Assembly (NCBI GenBank): GCA_964496495.1
Contig: CAZBZU010000028.1
Coordinates: 1 to 38,132 of the forward strand
Direction: 5' to 3'
Length of the DNA: 38,132 nucleotides
DNA from: JASBRS01 sp964496495
Lineage (GTDB): Bacteria; Deinococcota; Deinococci; Deinococcales; Trueperaceae
In this document: positions 1-7,616 of the stretch, piece by piece
Layout: the number at the start of each line of letters is the position of its first letter
Position numbering within the stretch: the stretch's first letter is position 1
Made by a program: the position numbers and the translations under genes
Notes under the pieces: generated by a model
Told to the model about the DNA's origin: nothing
The model's database searches: none
What the model saw: only the letters and a program-made list of their open reading frames with translations

Positions 1-245
1 ACCGTGCCGCCCAGGCGTACGCGCAGAACGTCTACACCGCGGCCAACGCCTACCTGGCCGAGTTCGTCAATGCGACGGCGAGCGATGTCACCCAGGCCGA
101 CTGCTCCGGCGGCTACAACAGCGCCGGCGCCTACACCACGAACAACCCCGGTTCTTCGGTCAGCTCGTGCGCGGTCACCGCTACCAGCGGTGAAGTGGCG
201 GTGGCGGTCACCAGCATCAACGGCAAGAGTTACAACTTGCCCTAG
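1..245 (+). CDS. Type IV pilin (PilA-like), C-terminal part, 5' end outside window
   Basis: The open frame that enters the window is read in codons beginning at base 3 and ends with TAG at 243-245, leaving about 80 residues. It starts RAAQAYAQNVYTAANAYLAE, the tail of the amphipathic alpha-1 helix and following segment seen in Deinococcus/Thermus major pilins. A Ser/Thr/Gly/Asn-rich globular region follows, with two cysteines (in ADCSGG and SSCAVT) that would form the usual C-terminal disulfide loop. A short beta-strand tail ends in YNLP. The prepilin signal and the hydrophobic N-terminus are upstream of the window. A pilin would be assembled at the cell surface for twitching and DNA uptake. 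The strong hairpin just after the stop fits a highly expressed single gene. A minor pilin or pseudopilin is the alternative. Confidence 0.8.
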   Translation, partial: RAAQAYAQNVYTAANAYLAEFVNATASDVTQADCSGGYNSAGAYTTNNPGSSVSSCAVTATSGEVAVAVTSINGKSYNLP

Positions 246-266
246 CCCAGTCCTGATTAGCGATTC

Positions 267-299
267 AGCGGGAGGGCCGCGTCGAGCGGCCCTCCCGCT
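267..299 (+). terminator. Perfect hairpin terminator after the pilin gene
   Basis: Arms agcgggagggccgc (267-280) and gcggccctcccgct (286-299) pair perfectly over 14 bp around the loop gtcga. It begins 22 bases after the pilin stop. No long T-run follows, as is common in high-G+C genomes. Bases 300-461 hold no recognisable gene. Confidence 0.8.
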
Positions 300-461
300 C
301 GCATTGGGGCCGTCCCGCACCTCGGCGGCAGGCGCCCCACGCCAGCTCCGGGGCCCCGCGCAGCGGCGCGGCAGACCCTTCGCCGGGCCGTCGGCGTGCA
401 GCGCACATGGGCTCCGGTGTGGGTTCGAGGGCGGGTCGTGGCGCCTTGCCGCTGGAAGCGC

Positions 462-1811
462 CTAGTACGTTTCGGTTGGGCCCTGCACGGTGCGGCCGGT
501 CCTAGGCCGCAGCGACGCCGCGCGCACGGCGGCGCCGTCGGCCGCGGCGGCTCCCAACATCACCCAGACCACGCCCTGTGTCTGCGGGATCACGAACCAG
601 AGGATGAGGAACACCGCGTACGCCAGCAGGCCCCAGGCGGCCGCAGAGCGACGCCGCAGGCCCGTCAGCGCCAGGACCACCAGCGCGAGGTAGCAGGCGG
701 CGCCTGGCACGCCCCAGAGGATGGCGGCTTCCAGCAACTGATCGTGCACCTTGAACTGCGCCACGCGCAGCGTGGCGGGGTGTCCCGCCTTGTCGAGCAC
801 CGCGAGCACCGGCCAGCTGACCCCGTCCACGCTGACGCCCAGGGTGGTGGGGAAGCCCCACTCGCCCTCGACGAAGCCTTGGAGCTGGTCTTTGCTGAGG
901 TAGCGCGGCCACACCAGCGGGAAGTTGCCACCCCCCCAGCCGAGGAGTGGCCTGGCGGCGATGCCGTTCACGGCCGCCCGGTAGAAGTAGGTGCGAACGT
1001 GGAGGCTCCGGGTGCTCTCCAGGTCCTTGTGGCTCCGATGGGCCAACGCGGCGAGGCCCCACCCACCAGCCAGCCCGACCACCACCAGACCGCCGAGAAG
1101 CGCCGCACGCGCCGCGCTCCTACGTGGGAGCAGCAGCGGGACGAGCGCCGCCACCAGCAAGGCGACCATCGCCGCGCGCGTGAGGGTGGTGCCGATACCG
1201 AAGGCGATGAGCGGAAGGATGGTCGTCGGCGCCACGGCCATGGCCGCCCCGCCGGCCAGGGCGAGCATGCCTGCCAGGTGGCCCCGCTGCGGGAAGTTCA
1301 GCATGGGGGTGGCGCCGGGCCGGATGGGATAGAGCAGGCCGCGGCCCAGGACGACCTCGACGATGGCTCCGACGACGAGGATCGCCGCGGCCAGGCTGAC
1401 GGCCCACGCCAGCCGCCGCGCCAGCGCCGGGTCGCGCCGCCCACGGACGTAGACGAGCAGGAAGGCGATCACCAGGAGCGCCATCCACAAGGCACCGTCA
1501 CGCAGATCGCCCAGCGCCCCGGTGAGGGCGAACACGGGTTCCGGAGCGAACAGCGCGGCCACGATCACCCAGGCCGCGAACAGGCACGCCAGCAGCGGGG
1601 CGGGGTGAGCCAGCGCACGTCGCAGCGATCCACCGCGCCCGGCGCTCGCCCTCGCGCCCGGCCGACCGATCTCCAGCAGCGCCCCGCCCGCAACGGCCAC
1701 CAGGGTCAGCGCGGCGTGCAGCCGGAAGGACATCAGGTTGGTCCCGTTGTGAGGCCAGAACAGCAACGGGTAGAGGAAGGCGTAGGCCGGCCACCACCAG
1801 GTTCGCAGCAC
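462..1811 (-). CDS. O-antigen ligase/O-oligosaccharyltransferase family membrane protein
   Basis: This 449-residue polytopic inner-membrane protein starts with GTG. Roughly ten or more hydrophobic segments cover most of it, beginning with FLYPLLFWPHNGTNL near the N-terminus. A large periplasmic loop around residues 250-360 carries GWGGGNFPLVWPRYLSKDQ, followed by VHDQLLEAAILWGVPGA. This matches the Wzy_C pattern of a G-rich turn, then a His-Asp/Asn and a later Gly-x-x-Gly next to a transmembrane helix. Family members transfer lipid-linked glycans to lipid A or to proteins such as pilin. It is convergent with the upstream pilin gene and divergent from a second ligase-like gene. Glycosylating pilin is an inference from position only. 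A TACCCT box lies 10 nt before the GTG. Confidence 0.7.
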   Translation of the reverse strand: MLRTWWWPAYAFLYPLLFWPHNGTNLMSFRLHAALTLVAVAGGALLEIGRPGARASAGRGGSLRRALAHPAPLLACLFAAWVIVAALFAPEPVFALTGALGDLRDGALWMALLVIAFLLVYVRGRRDPALARRLAWAVSLAAAILVVGAIVEVVLGRGLLYPIRPGATPMLNFPQRGHLAGMLALAGGAAMAVAPTTILPLIAFGIGTTLTRAAMVALLVAALVPLLLPRRSAARAALLGGLVVVGLAGGWGLAALAHRSHKDLESTRSLHVRTYFYRAAVNGIAARPLLGWGGGNFPLVWPRYLSKDQLQGFVEGEWGFPTTLGVSVDGVSWPVLAVLDKAGHPATLRVAQFKVHDQLLEAAILWGVPGAACYLALVVLALTGLRRRSAAAWGLLAYAVFLILWFVIPQTQGVVWVMLGAAAADGAAVRAASLRPRTGRTVQGPTETY

Positions 1812-1821
1812 GATGGTCGCC

Positions 1822-1827
1822 AGGGTA
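1822..1827 (-). promoter_or_regulatory. Candidate -10 box (TACCCT) for the 449-aa ligase-like gene
   Basis: TACCCT on the minus strand sits 10 nt upstream of the GTG at 1811, with no Shine-Dalgarno between them. This fits the TAnnnT-near-start pattern seen before several other genes here, but no good -35 is visible. Confidence 0.35.
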
Positions 1828-1942
1828 CCCGCGCGACGCCGAGGCGGAGGTGGGGAATCGCATAGCCAGGGCTCCGCGCGCTCGACCGCCAGTGGACTCC
1901 TTCACCGCCCTCACGCGGGTCGCTGACGGAGAATCGAGCGTC

Positions 1943-3718
1943 ATGGGCACGCCCACCTCGCCACACCCCGAACGGCCGGGCGAGGCCGCACCCGCCGCGA
2001 GCTCGCGCTGGTCGAGGATGACCGGGCGCGTGCTGACGGCCCTGGACCTCGGCCCCTGGGAAGCGCTCGGTGCAGCCGTCGGCCTCGGCCTGGTGCTCGT
2101 CCTCAACGCCCGGCTGGATTACCTGTGGGACGAAGTTCCGCTGTGGCTGCCGCTTCTCGCCCTGCTGGGCGCGGTGCTGCTGAGGCGACGCGTGCCGCTG
2201 CTGGTGACCATCCTGTGGGCCTACGGGCTCGCCACCTACCTGTGGAGCGCCGCCCCCGGCGATACCCTCCTTGCCAGTGTCTGGGCCCTGAGCCTGCTGG
2301 CGGCGGCCGGCCTGGGCGCCTCCAGCTGGCTGGTACTGCTCGGCAGCACCGCCGTCCTGCTCCACGGCCTCGAGAACGCGCTCACGCTCAACGCCTTCGG
2401 CCTCGAGGCCTACCGCTCCGGCTCGATCCACTACCTCACCGGGGCGGTGGCGTTGGTGGTGCTGGCGCCGGCGGTCGCGGTCTTCGCGGGAACGCCGAAA
2501 CGCTGGCTGGCGGTGGCCGCCTGGGCCCTGGCAACGGTTGCCGCCTTCGCCGCCTTCATCGCCGGCTCGCGCGGCGTGATGCTGCCGCTGGCGGTCATCG
2601 TGGTCGCGCTCGGCGTGCGGCTGGCGCGCCGGGGAAGACGTCGACGGCTTCTCGTCGGCGCGCTGCTGGCCGTGGTGATGATCGCCGGCGCAGACAGGCT
2701 GATACCGTTCCACCCGGTCGCCACGGCCCTCTACCACAAGGAATCGATCGCCTCTCAGGCCAAGGCGGTGTCGCAAGCCGGAGCGTTCACGGACCGTCTC
2801 CGCTTCTGGGATCAGGGGTTGGGCATGGCGGTCGAGCACCCACTCGGCGTTGGCTTTGGGGGCTTCCGGAGTACCATCCATGCCTTCCAGCGCTTCCCCA
2901 TGCTGTGGTCCAGCAGCCCGCACGACGTCTTCGTCGAGTGGCTCGCCACCAGCGGCTGGCCCGGGCTGGCGCTGCTCGTGAGCCTGGTGGTGAGCGCCTT
3001 CCTGAGGGCATGGCGCTCCGATCGCTGGCCGTGGGCTCTGTCGCTGCTGGGCATCTGGTTCACCCTGTCCGTCGACGTGACCGCGGACTTCGTCCGCGTG
3101 CTTGTCCTCGCGTTCGCGGTGCTCGGGGCGTGCTACGGCCCGCGCTCGACCGGCCGTCACCCGACGGGCGACGCACGGGTCGGCGCGCCCAGGCTACGGA
3201 CGGGCGCCGTCTGGGGGGTAGCGGCGATAGGTCTGGCGCTCACCGCCTGGTGGTTCGCTCCCTGCTCGGGGCCGCTCTGTTCGCTCAACCGCTGGCGCGG
3301 GGTCCCGGTGCGGGCCGTGCCGGCCGTCCAGGCCCTCGACCCCGGCGAACGCGGTGCCTACTTCCAGCGCCTCGAGCGCCTCTACCCGCTCAGCCTCTGG
3401 GTGCTGAGGCTGGAGCAGAGCTACGCCGCCACCCCCGCCGCGCGCCTGGAGCTGGCGCGGCGCATCGCCACGGACTACCCGCTGCAGACCTGGCGGAACT
3501 ACCTGACCTGGGCCGAGCTGAGCCTGAAGGCGGGCGACCTGGCGCAGGCGAAGGAAGCGGTCAGGAAAGGCCTCGCGGTGTTCGGACCCGACGCACGGCG
3601 CTACCCGGAGATGCGCGCCGACCCGAGCGGCTTCCAGCAGTGGCTGGCAGAGGCGGAGCGGATCCGCTCGCTGCCTGCGCCGGGGTCCGGGGCAGCGAAC
3701 TCGCCCGGCAGCCGGTGA
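1943..3718 (+). CDS. O-antigen ligase family protein with C-terminal periplasmic helical domain
   Basis: This protein has 591 residues from ATG 1943, which is preceded by cggaga about 11 nt upstream; an in-frame ATG at 1850 is possible but less likely. The first 430 residues are polytopic, with around ten transmembrane helices. HPLGVGFGGFRSTIHAFQRF is followed by SSPHDVFVEWLATSGWPGLALL, the O-antigen ligase signature of a glycine-rich loop, then His-Asp and a Gly-x-x-Gly helix start. After one more transmembrane helix (AAIGLALTAWWFA) about 160 soluble residues follow. They contain TPR-like helices (LTWAELSLKAGDLAQAKEAV), as in PglL/PilO-type oligosaccharyltransferases. It transcribes away from the 449-residue relative. 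With the pilin gene nearby it may belong to a glycosylation locus. The substrate cannot be read from sequence. Confidence 0.75.
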   Translation: MGTPTSPHPERPGEAAPAASSRWSRMTGRVLTALDLGPWEALGAAVGLGLVLVLNARLDYLWDEVPLWLPLLALLGAVLLRRRVPLLVTILWAYGLATYLWSAAPGDTLLASVWALSLLAAAGLGASSWLVLLGSTAVLLHGLENALTLNAFGLEAYRSGSIHYLTGAVALVVLAPAVAVFAGTPKRWLAVAAWALATVAAFAAFIAGSRGVMLPLAVIVVALGVRLARRGRRRRLLVGALLAVVMIAGADRLIPFHPVATALYHKESIASQAKAVSQAGAFTDRLRFWDQGLGMAVEHPLGVGFGGFRSTIHAFQRFPMLWSSSPHDVFVEWLATSGWPGLALLVSLVVSAFLRAWRSDRWPWALSLLGIWFTLSVDVTADFVRVLVLAFAVLGACYGPRSTGRHPTGDARVGAPRLRTGAVWGVAAIGLALTAWWFAPCSGPLCSLNRWRGVPVRAVPAVQALDPGERGAYFQRLERLYPLSLWVLRLEQSYAATPAARLELARRIATDYPLQTWRNYLTWAELSLKAGDLAQAKEAVRKGLAVFGPDARRYPEMRADPSGFQQWLAEAERIRSLPAPGSGAANSPGSR

Positions 3719-3727
3719 CGCCAGGGC

Positions 3728-3746
3728 GCCGCCTCCAAGTGGCGGC
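3728..3746 (+). terminator. Weak hairpin after the 591-aa ligase-like gene
   Basis: gccgcc (3728-3733) pairs with ggcggc (3741-3746) around a 7-nt loop, about 10 nt after the TGA. There is no T-run, so it is only a candidate. Confidence 0.35.
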
Positions 3747-3813
3747 TCCCCGCCAGGCGCGACGCCTGCGCCCTCGCACCGGCGGGGCCGAGGCGGTTGC
3801 CGCTGTCGGGGTC

Positions 3814-3843
3814 TTGCCAGCCCGGCCCTCGACGTGCTTTACT
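3814..3843 (+). promoter_or_regulatory. Candidate promoter of the metY-metX transcript
   Basis: TTGCCA (3814-3819), an 18-nt spacer, then TTTACT (3838-3843). Initiation near 3850 would place the SAM riboswitch about 70 nt into the transcript. The -35 is good and the -10 is weak. Confidence 0.4.
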
Positions 3844-3921
3844 CGGCCACACCCCTGGCGCATTCGAGGGGGTGGTGCGGTTCCGCCCGAGCGTGGGTTC
3901 GACCCACGCGTCGGAGCCGGC

Positions 3922-4025
3922 TTTATCCAGAGCGGCCTGAGGGACCTGGCCCGATGACGCCGCAGCAACCAGCCTCCATTCAGGCGGGTGCTAACTCCAG
4001 CCGGGAGCACAGCTACGATAGTGAG
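3922..4025 (+). promoter_or_regulatory. SAM-I (S-box) riboswitch
   Basis: The aptamer core is unmistakable. tatccagagcggcctgaggg leads into cctggcccgatgacgcc, the kink-turn and P3 region, then gcagcaacc. A variable P3/P4 segment follows, then ggtgctaactccagc and the closing gatag that pairs with tatc at the 5' side. SAM binding to this class turns off methionine and sulfur-assimilation genes, which agrees with metY-metX downstream. The expression platform is unclear. The aptamer ends about 370 nt before metY. Hairpins are possible at 4073-4090 and 4194-4209, and neither is followed by a T-run. Control could be by terminator, by Rho, or by translation of a small leader ORF. Confidence 0.93.
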
Positions 4026-4115
4026 CTCGCCGGAGAGATAGGGGCGGAGAGCCTCAATCCACGGTCTGGACGCGTCCGCGCGAGCGGACGAAGGCGGACC
4101 CCGAGGAGGCGCAGC

Positions 4116-4184
4116 ATGCGGGATCCGAGCCAACCTGGGAGTCGACGTCCGATCCACAGTCAGCGAATGTCGCGCGCGGCCTGA
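4116..4184 (+). CDS. Possible 22-residue leader ORF between the SAM riboswitch and metY
   Basis: ATG at 4116 is preceded by aggagg (4104-4109) at the ideal 6-nt spacing, a better ribosome site than most genes here have. The frame reads MRDPSQPGSRRPIHSQRMSR and ends in two alanines and TGA at 4184. No family is recognised. Its position in the leader, 90 nt after the aptamer and 214 nt before metY, suggests either a leader peptide or chance. A cggccc/gggccg hairpin at 4194-4209 follows its stop. Confidence 0.3.
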   Translation: MRDPSQPGSRRPIHSQRMSRAA

Positions 4185-4398
4185 GCTGAGCGGCGGCCCT
4201 CACGGGCCGGCGCGCCTCGCTCGGGCCGCTTGCCGGCGCGCGCCGCCGTCCTCGGCGGGGCGACGCCGGCGTTGATTGCCTGTGCCGGGAGCGAGCCGAT
4301 GGCGTCGCTCGTCCGGACGCCGGTCCGCGAACCCATCGCGCCGGTGCCACGTGCACGGCGCCCCCAGATCGCCTTCACATCGCCAGAAGGAGAGAATC
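4185..4398 (+). other. G+C-rich leader segment upstream of metY
   Basis: No gene is seen. The segment contains a cggccc-tcac-gggccg hairpin (4194-4209), the palindrome ggcgcgcc, and cgccgccg/cggcgggg (4241-4260). It ends in the metY ribosome site aaggaga (4387-4393). It may include the riboswitch expression platform. Confidence 0.35.
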
Positions 4399-5715
4399 GT
4401 GCCCCACCATTTCGAGACCCTGCAGATCCACGCCGGCCAGGAGCAGGCCGACCCCACCACCAAGGCGCGCGCCGTTCCCATCTACCAGACCGCCGCCTAC
4501 ACCTTCGAAGACGCCGACCACGCCGCGCGGCTGTTCGCTCTTCAGGAGTTCGGGAACATCTACACCCGCATCATGAACCCGACCAACGACGTGCTCGAAC
4601 GGCGCCTCACCGCCTTGGAGGGCGGCGCGGCGGCGCTGGCGGTCGCCTCGGGTCACGCTGCGGAGTTCATCACCTTCACCACGCTGGCGCAGGCGGGGGA
4701 CAGCATCGTCGCGTCGCCCAACCTCTACGGCGGCACCAGCAACATGCTGAACGTGACCCTGCCGCGCCTGGGCATCCAGGCCCGCTTCGCAGGACCGGCG
4801 GACGACCCTGCGGACTTCGCGCGCCTCATCGACGACACCACCAAGGCTGTCTACCTCGAGTCGATCCCCAACCCGTCGCTGCACCTTCCCGATCTCGACG
4901 CCATCGCCGGAGTCGCGCACGAGCGCGGCGTGGCCGTGGTGGTCGACAACACCTCGGCCATGGGCGGCTACCTGTACCGGCCCTTCGAGCACGGCGCCGA
5001 CGTGGTCATCCACTCGGCCACCAAGTGGATCGGCGGGCACGGCAACAGCATCGGCGGGCTCATCGTCGACGGCGGCAGCTTCGACTGGGGCAACGGGCGC
5101 TACCCCGGATTCAGCGAGCCCAGCGAGAGCTACCACGGCCTGGTGTTCTCGGAGGTCTTCGGCGTCGGCGGGCCCTTCGGCAACATCGCCTTCGCCATCC
5201 GCGCCCGCGTCGAGGGCCTGCGCGACATCGGCGCGGCACTCGCGCCGCAGAACGCCTTCCTGTTCCTGCAAGGCCTCGAGACGCTCAGCCTGCGCGCCGA
5301 TCGTCATGTGGAGAACACCCGGCGGCTGGCGGAGTGGCTGACGGAGCAACCGGGCGTGAGCAACGTCAACTACCCGGGCCTGCCGGGACACCCGCTGCAT
5401 GAACGCGCGCGCCGACACTACCCCAAGGGGCCCGGGGCGATCCTCACCTTCGAGGTGGCGGGCGGCGTCGAGGGCGGCAAGACCTTCATCGACGGCCTCG
5501 CGCTCGCCTCCAATCTGGTCAACCTCGGCGACGCCAAGACCAGCGTCACCCACCCGGCCAGCACCACCCACTCGCAGCTCGACGCCGCGGGCCTGCGGGC
5601 GGCGGGGATCTCCCCAGGCCTGGTGCGCGTGAGCCCCGGCATCGAGCACATCGACGATCTCATCGAGGACTTCAACCAGGCGCTCCGCGCGGCGCGGGAG
5701 CCGGTGCCGGCATGA
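4399..5715 (+). CDS. metY: O-acetylhomoserine aminocarboxypropyltransferase (O-acetylhomoserine sulfhydrylase)
   Basis: This is a cytosolic PLP enzyme of 438 residues that makes homocysteine from O-acetylhomoserine and sulfide. The start GTG 4399 follows aaggaga at about 5 nt. The N-terminus FETLQIHAGQEQADPTTKAR and IYQTAAYTFED is typical of MetY in the Cys/Met metabolism family. Other family marks are GNIYTRIMNPTND, the cofactor-contacting region around VVVDNTSAMGGY, and HSATKWIGGHGN with the Schiff-base lysine at about residue 209. VTHPASTTHSQL and SPGIEHIDDLIEDF occur near the C-terminus. Length is normal for MetY and longer than MetB/MetC. Its stop overlaps the metX start in an ATGA, so the two are translationally coupled. 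A SAM-I riboswitch lies upstream. MetX supplies its substrate. Confidence 0.93.
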   Translation: MPHHFETLQIHAGQEQADPTTKARAVPIYQTAAYTFEDADHAARLFALQEFGNIYTRIMNPTNDVLERRLTALEGGAAALAVASGHAAEFITFTTLAQAGDSIVASPNLYGGTSNMLNVTLPRLGIQARFAGPADDPADFARLIDDTTKAVYLESIPNPSLHLPDLDAIAGVAHERGVAVVVDNTSAMGGYLYRPFEHGADVVIHSATKWIGGHGNSIGGLIVDGGSFDWGNGRYPGFSEPSESYHGLVFSEVFGVGGPFGNIAFAIRARVEGLRDIGAALAPQNAFLFLQGLETLSLRADRHVENTRRLAEWLTEQPGVSNVNYPGLPGHPLHERARRHYPKGPGAILTFEVAGGVEGGKTFIDGLALASNLVNLGDAKTSVTHPASTTHSQLDAAGLRAAGISPGLVRVSPGIEHIDDLIEDFNQALRAAREPVPA

Positions 5716-6944
5716 GGGCCGCCGCCGGCCCCTCCGGGGCGCCGGCGCAGGCGGCGGCCGGGAGGAACGTGGGCCACCGCACGCTCATCCACGAGACCTG
5801 GGGTGACCATGCCGCGCTGATCGCCCGCGGCGGCGCCAACCCCGACGGCAGCGTCGGGACCGTCACACCCCAGGTCCTGGACGTCGCCACCGCCGCGGAT
5901 CCGCTGCGGCTCGAGCTCGGCGGCGAGCTGCCGCACGTGACGCTCGCCTTCGAGACCTACGGCGAGCTCAACGCCCGCGGCGACAATGCCGTCCTGGTGT
6001 GCCATGCGCTGACCGGTTCGGCGCACGCGGCCGGCCACACCGACCACGAGGAGGTCCCGGGCTGGTGGGACCCCCTCATCGGGCCGGGGAAGGCCATCGA
6101 CACCCGCCGCTTCTTCGTGGTCTCCAGCAACGTCCTCGGAGGTTGCTACGGCAGCACCGGCCCCAGCAGCGTCGACCCCCGCAGCGGACGCCCGTTCGGA
6201 CTGGACTTCCCCCGCTACACCGTCCGCGACATGGTCGAAGCGCAGCGGCGCTTGCTGGATCGCCTCGGAGTCGGCAGCCTCGCGGCCGTCGTCGGCGGCA
6301 GCATGGGCGGCATGCAGGTGCTGGAGTGGGCGGCGAGCCATCCCGACAGGGTGAGGGCGATCGTCCCCATCGCCATCGGCGCCCGCCACTCGGCCTGGGC
6401 GATCGGCCTCAACGAGGTGGCGCGCCGGGCGATCACGTCGGATCCCGAGTGGCTGGGGGGACGCTACCCCCAGGGGCACCAGCCGGAGAGCGGCCTGGGC
6501 CTGGCACGCGCGATCGCCATGCTCTCCTACCGCAGCTTCGACTCGCTGGAGCAGAAGTTCGGCCGCGAGCGCGCCGCAGCCGGTCGCGATCTCCTGGGCT
6601 TCAGCTTCGAGATCGAGTCCTACCTCGACTACCAGGGCGTCAAGCTGGTGCAACGCTTCGACGCCAACACCTACCTCTACCTCACCCGCGCGATGGACGA
6701 CTACGACCTCGCGGCGGAGCGCGGCAAGCCCTCCGCCGTGCTGGGTCGCCTGACGATGCCGGCGCTGGTGATGGGGATCGCGTCGGACGTGCTCTACCCG
6801 GAGTCCGAGCAGCGAGCGCTGGCAGCCGGCCTGCCCGACGCGCACTACGTCACCATCCGCTCGCCGCATGGGCACGACGCCTTCCTCATCGAGTTCCCGC
6901 AGGTGGCGGCCCACGTGAGGCGCTTCCTGGAGGAGATCGCCTGA
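5712..6944 (+). CDS. metX: Homoserine O-acetyltransferase
   Basis: This alpha/beta-hydrolase of 410 residues acetylates homoserine with acetyl-CoA, the step before MetY. The nucleophile Ser197 sits in GGSMGGMQVLEW. The acid Asp359 lies in GIASDVLYP and the base His388 in SPHGHDAFLIEF. Other family motifs are CHALTGSAHAAG, WWDPLIGPGKAIDT, and NVLGGCYGSTGPSS followed by DPRSGRPFG. The first 20 or so residues are low-complexity and the true start could be slightly later. The ATGA overlap with metY supports coupling from ATG 5712. Some MetX-family proteins use succinyl-CoA, and this reading does not exclude that. The protein is probably regulated by the upstream SAM riboswitch. Confidence 0.92.
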   Translation: MRAAAGPSGAPAQAAAGRNVGHRTLIHETWGDHAALIARGGANPDGSVGTVTPQVLDVATAADPLRLELGGELPHVTLAFETYGELNARGDNAVLVCHALTGSAHAAGHTDHEEVPGWWDPLIGPGKAIDTRRFFVVSSNVLGGCYGSTGPSSVDPRSGRPFGLDFPRYTVRDMVEAQRRLLDRLGVGSLAAVVGGSMGGMQVLEWAASHPDRVRAIVPIAIGARHSAWAIGLNEVARRAITSDPEWLGGRYPQGHQPESGLGLARAIAMLSYRSFDSLEQKFGRERAAAGRDLLGFSFEIESYLDYQGVKLVQRFDANTYLYLTRAMDDYDLAAERGKPSAVLGRLTMPALVMGIASDVLYPESEQRALAAGLPDAHYVTIRSPHGHDAFLIEFPQVAAHVRRFLEEIA

Positions 6945-6951
6945 GACCTCG

Positions 6952-6997
6952 CCGGCCGGGCTGCCAGCGGCCCCTGCCCCGCAGGCGCTGCGGCCGG
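6952..6997 (+). terminator. Nested G+C hairpin after metX
   Basis: ccggccg (6952-6958) pairs with cggccgg (6991-6997). Inside it, cagcg pairs with cgctg and cctgc with gcagg. It begins 8 nt after the metX stop, with no T-run. Probably the metYX terminator. Confidence 0.4.
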
Positions 6998-7031
6998 TGG
7001 CCGGACACCCCGCCTTGGCGGGCGCGAGTGC

Positions 7032-7037
7032 TAGAAT
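7032..7037 (+). promoter_or_regulatory. Candidate -10 box (TAGAAT) for tmRNA
   Basis: TAGAAT lies 58 nt before the mature tmRNA 5' end and is preceded by TGC, an extended -10. No clear -35 is seen. The extra leader would be removed by RNase P. Confidence 0.45.
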
Positions 7038-7095
7038 GGGTGACTACCAGGGAGCGTAGGCCCTGGCAGGCACCGCCTCGTGAATCGGGGCCCCC

Positions 7096-7455
7096 GGGGG
7101 CGACACGGCTTCGACGGGGCCTCGCCGCGGGTGAGGTTGCGCGTCGCGGAGGCAGCTGGCCGCGTTACCAAGCTGCACTGCCAATACCTGGCAACAACAC
7201 CTACGCCCTGGCTGCGTAACCCGTAGCCAGCGTCGCCCGGAAGCCCTGCCCGTGGCTCGCCGGGGCCGACGTCCCAATACGGGCTGGCCCTTACGCTCGG
7301 GCGTCGGCGTGAGGGCGAGAACCAAAGACGCCTAAGCGCGCGGCGAGTGCCGGCCGCCGAGCCGGCCGCGTGCCGACAACCGATCGACGGCTACACGCGT
7401 AGACACCCACTCACGGGGGTCTCGGACGCGGGTTCGACTCCCGCCGCCTCCACCA
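7096..7455 (+). ncRNA. ssrA: Transfer-messenger RNA (tmRNA)
   Basis: The 5' end ggggg-cg-acacggcttcgacgggg and the 3' end gcgggttcgactcccgccgcctccacca form the tRNA-like domain. GGGGGCG pairs with CGCCTCC, followed by A and an encoded CCA. The T-loop ttcgact is intact. The mRNA-like part reads GGC AAC AAC ACC TAC GCC CTG GCT GCG TAA at 7190-7219. This gives the tag (A)GNNTYALAA, with the YALAA end recognised by ClpXP-type proteases. The total of 360 nt is normal for a one-piece tmRNA. With SmpB it rescues stalled ribosomes. The tag is close to what I remember of Deinococcus tags. Confidence 0.95.
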
Positions 7456-7458
7456 CAC

Positions 7459-7484
7459 CGGCCGGGCGCGCCAGCGTCCGGCCG
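7459..7484 (+). terminator. Hairpin downstream of tmRNA
   Basis: cggccgg (7459-7465) and ccggccg (7478-7484) form a 7-bp stem with a 12-nt loop, 3 nt after the tmRNA CCA end. Confidence 0.45.
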
Positions 7485-7549
7485 CTGCCATGGCTTCCGC
7501 TCGTGAGGGTGCGACCTGACAGGCGATCGGGCGTGACGGCCAAACTGCG

Positions 7550-7578
7550 TTGCCGACCGGATTCCCGCGTGCTAAGCT
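7550..7578 (+). promoter_or_regulatory. Candidate promoter of the sugar ABC ATPase gene
   Basis: TTGCCG (7550-7555), a 17-nt spacer, then TAAGCT (7573-7578), about 38 nt before the GTG. The gene is leadered and has a strong aggagg at 7605-7610. Confidence 0.45.
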
Positions 7579-7616
7579 TGGTCAACTTAGCAAGCCGAAC
7601 GGCGAGGAGGACCCGA

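Noticed and set aside
1733..3160. Minus-strand 475-residue frame opposite the second ligase-like gene
   Set aside because: Composition is His/Gln/Arg-rich and motif-free; the plus-strand frame is a convincing membrane protein.
3922..3930. tttatccag as a DnaA box
   Set aside because: It is part of the SAM-I aptamer P1/P2 region; no other boxes or AT-rich unwinding element occur nearby.
4241..4260. cgccgccg/cggcgggg hairpin as the riboswitch terminator
   Set aside because: It has one mismatch, lacks a T-run and lies far from the aptamer, so it is not a convincing platform.
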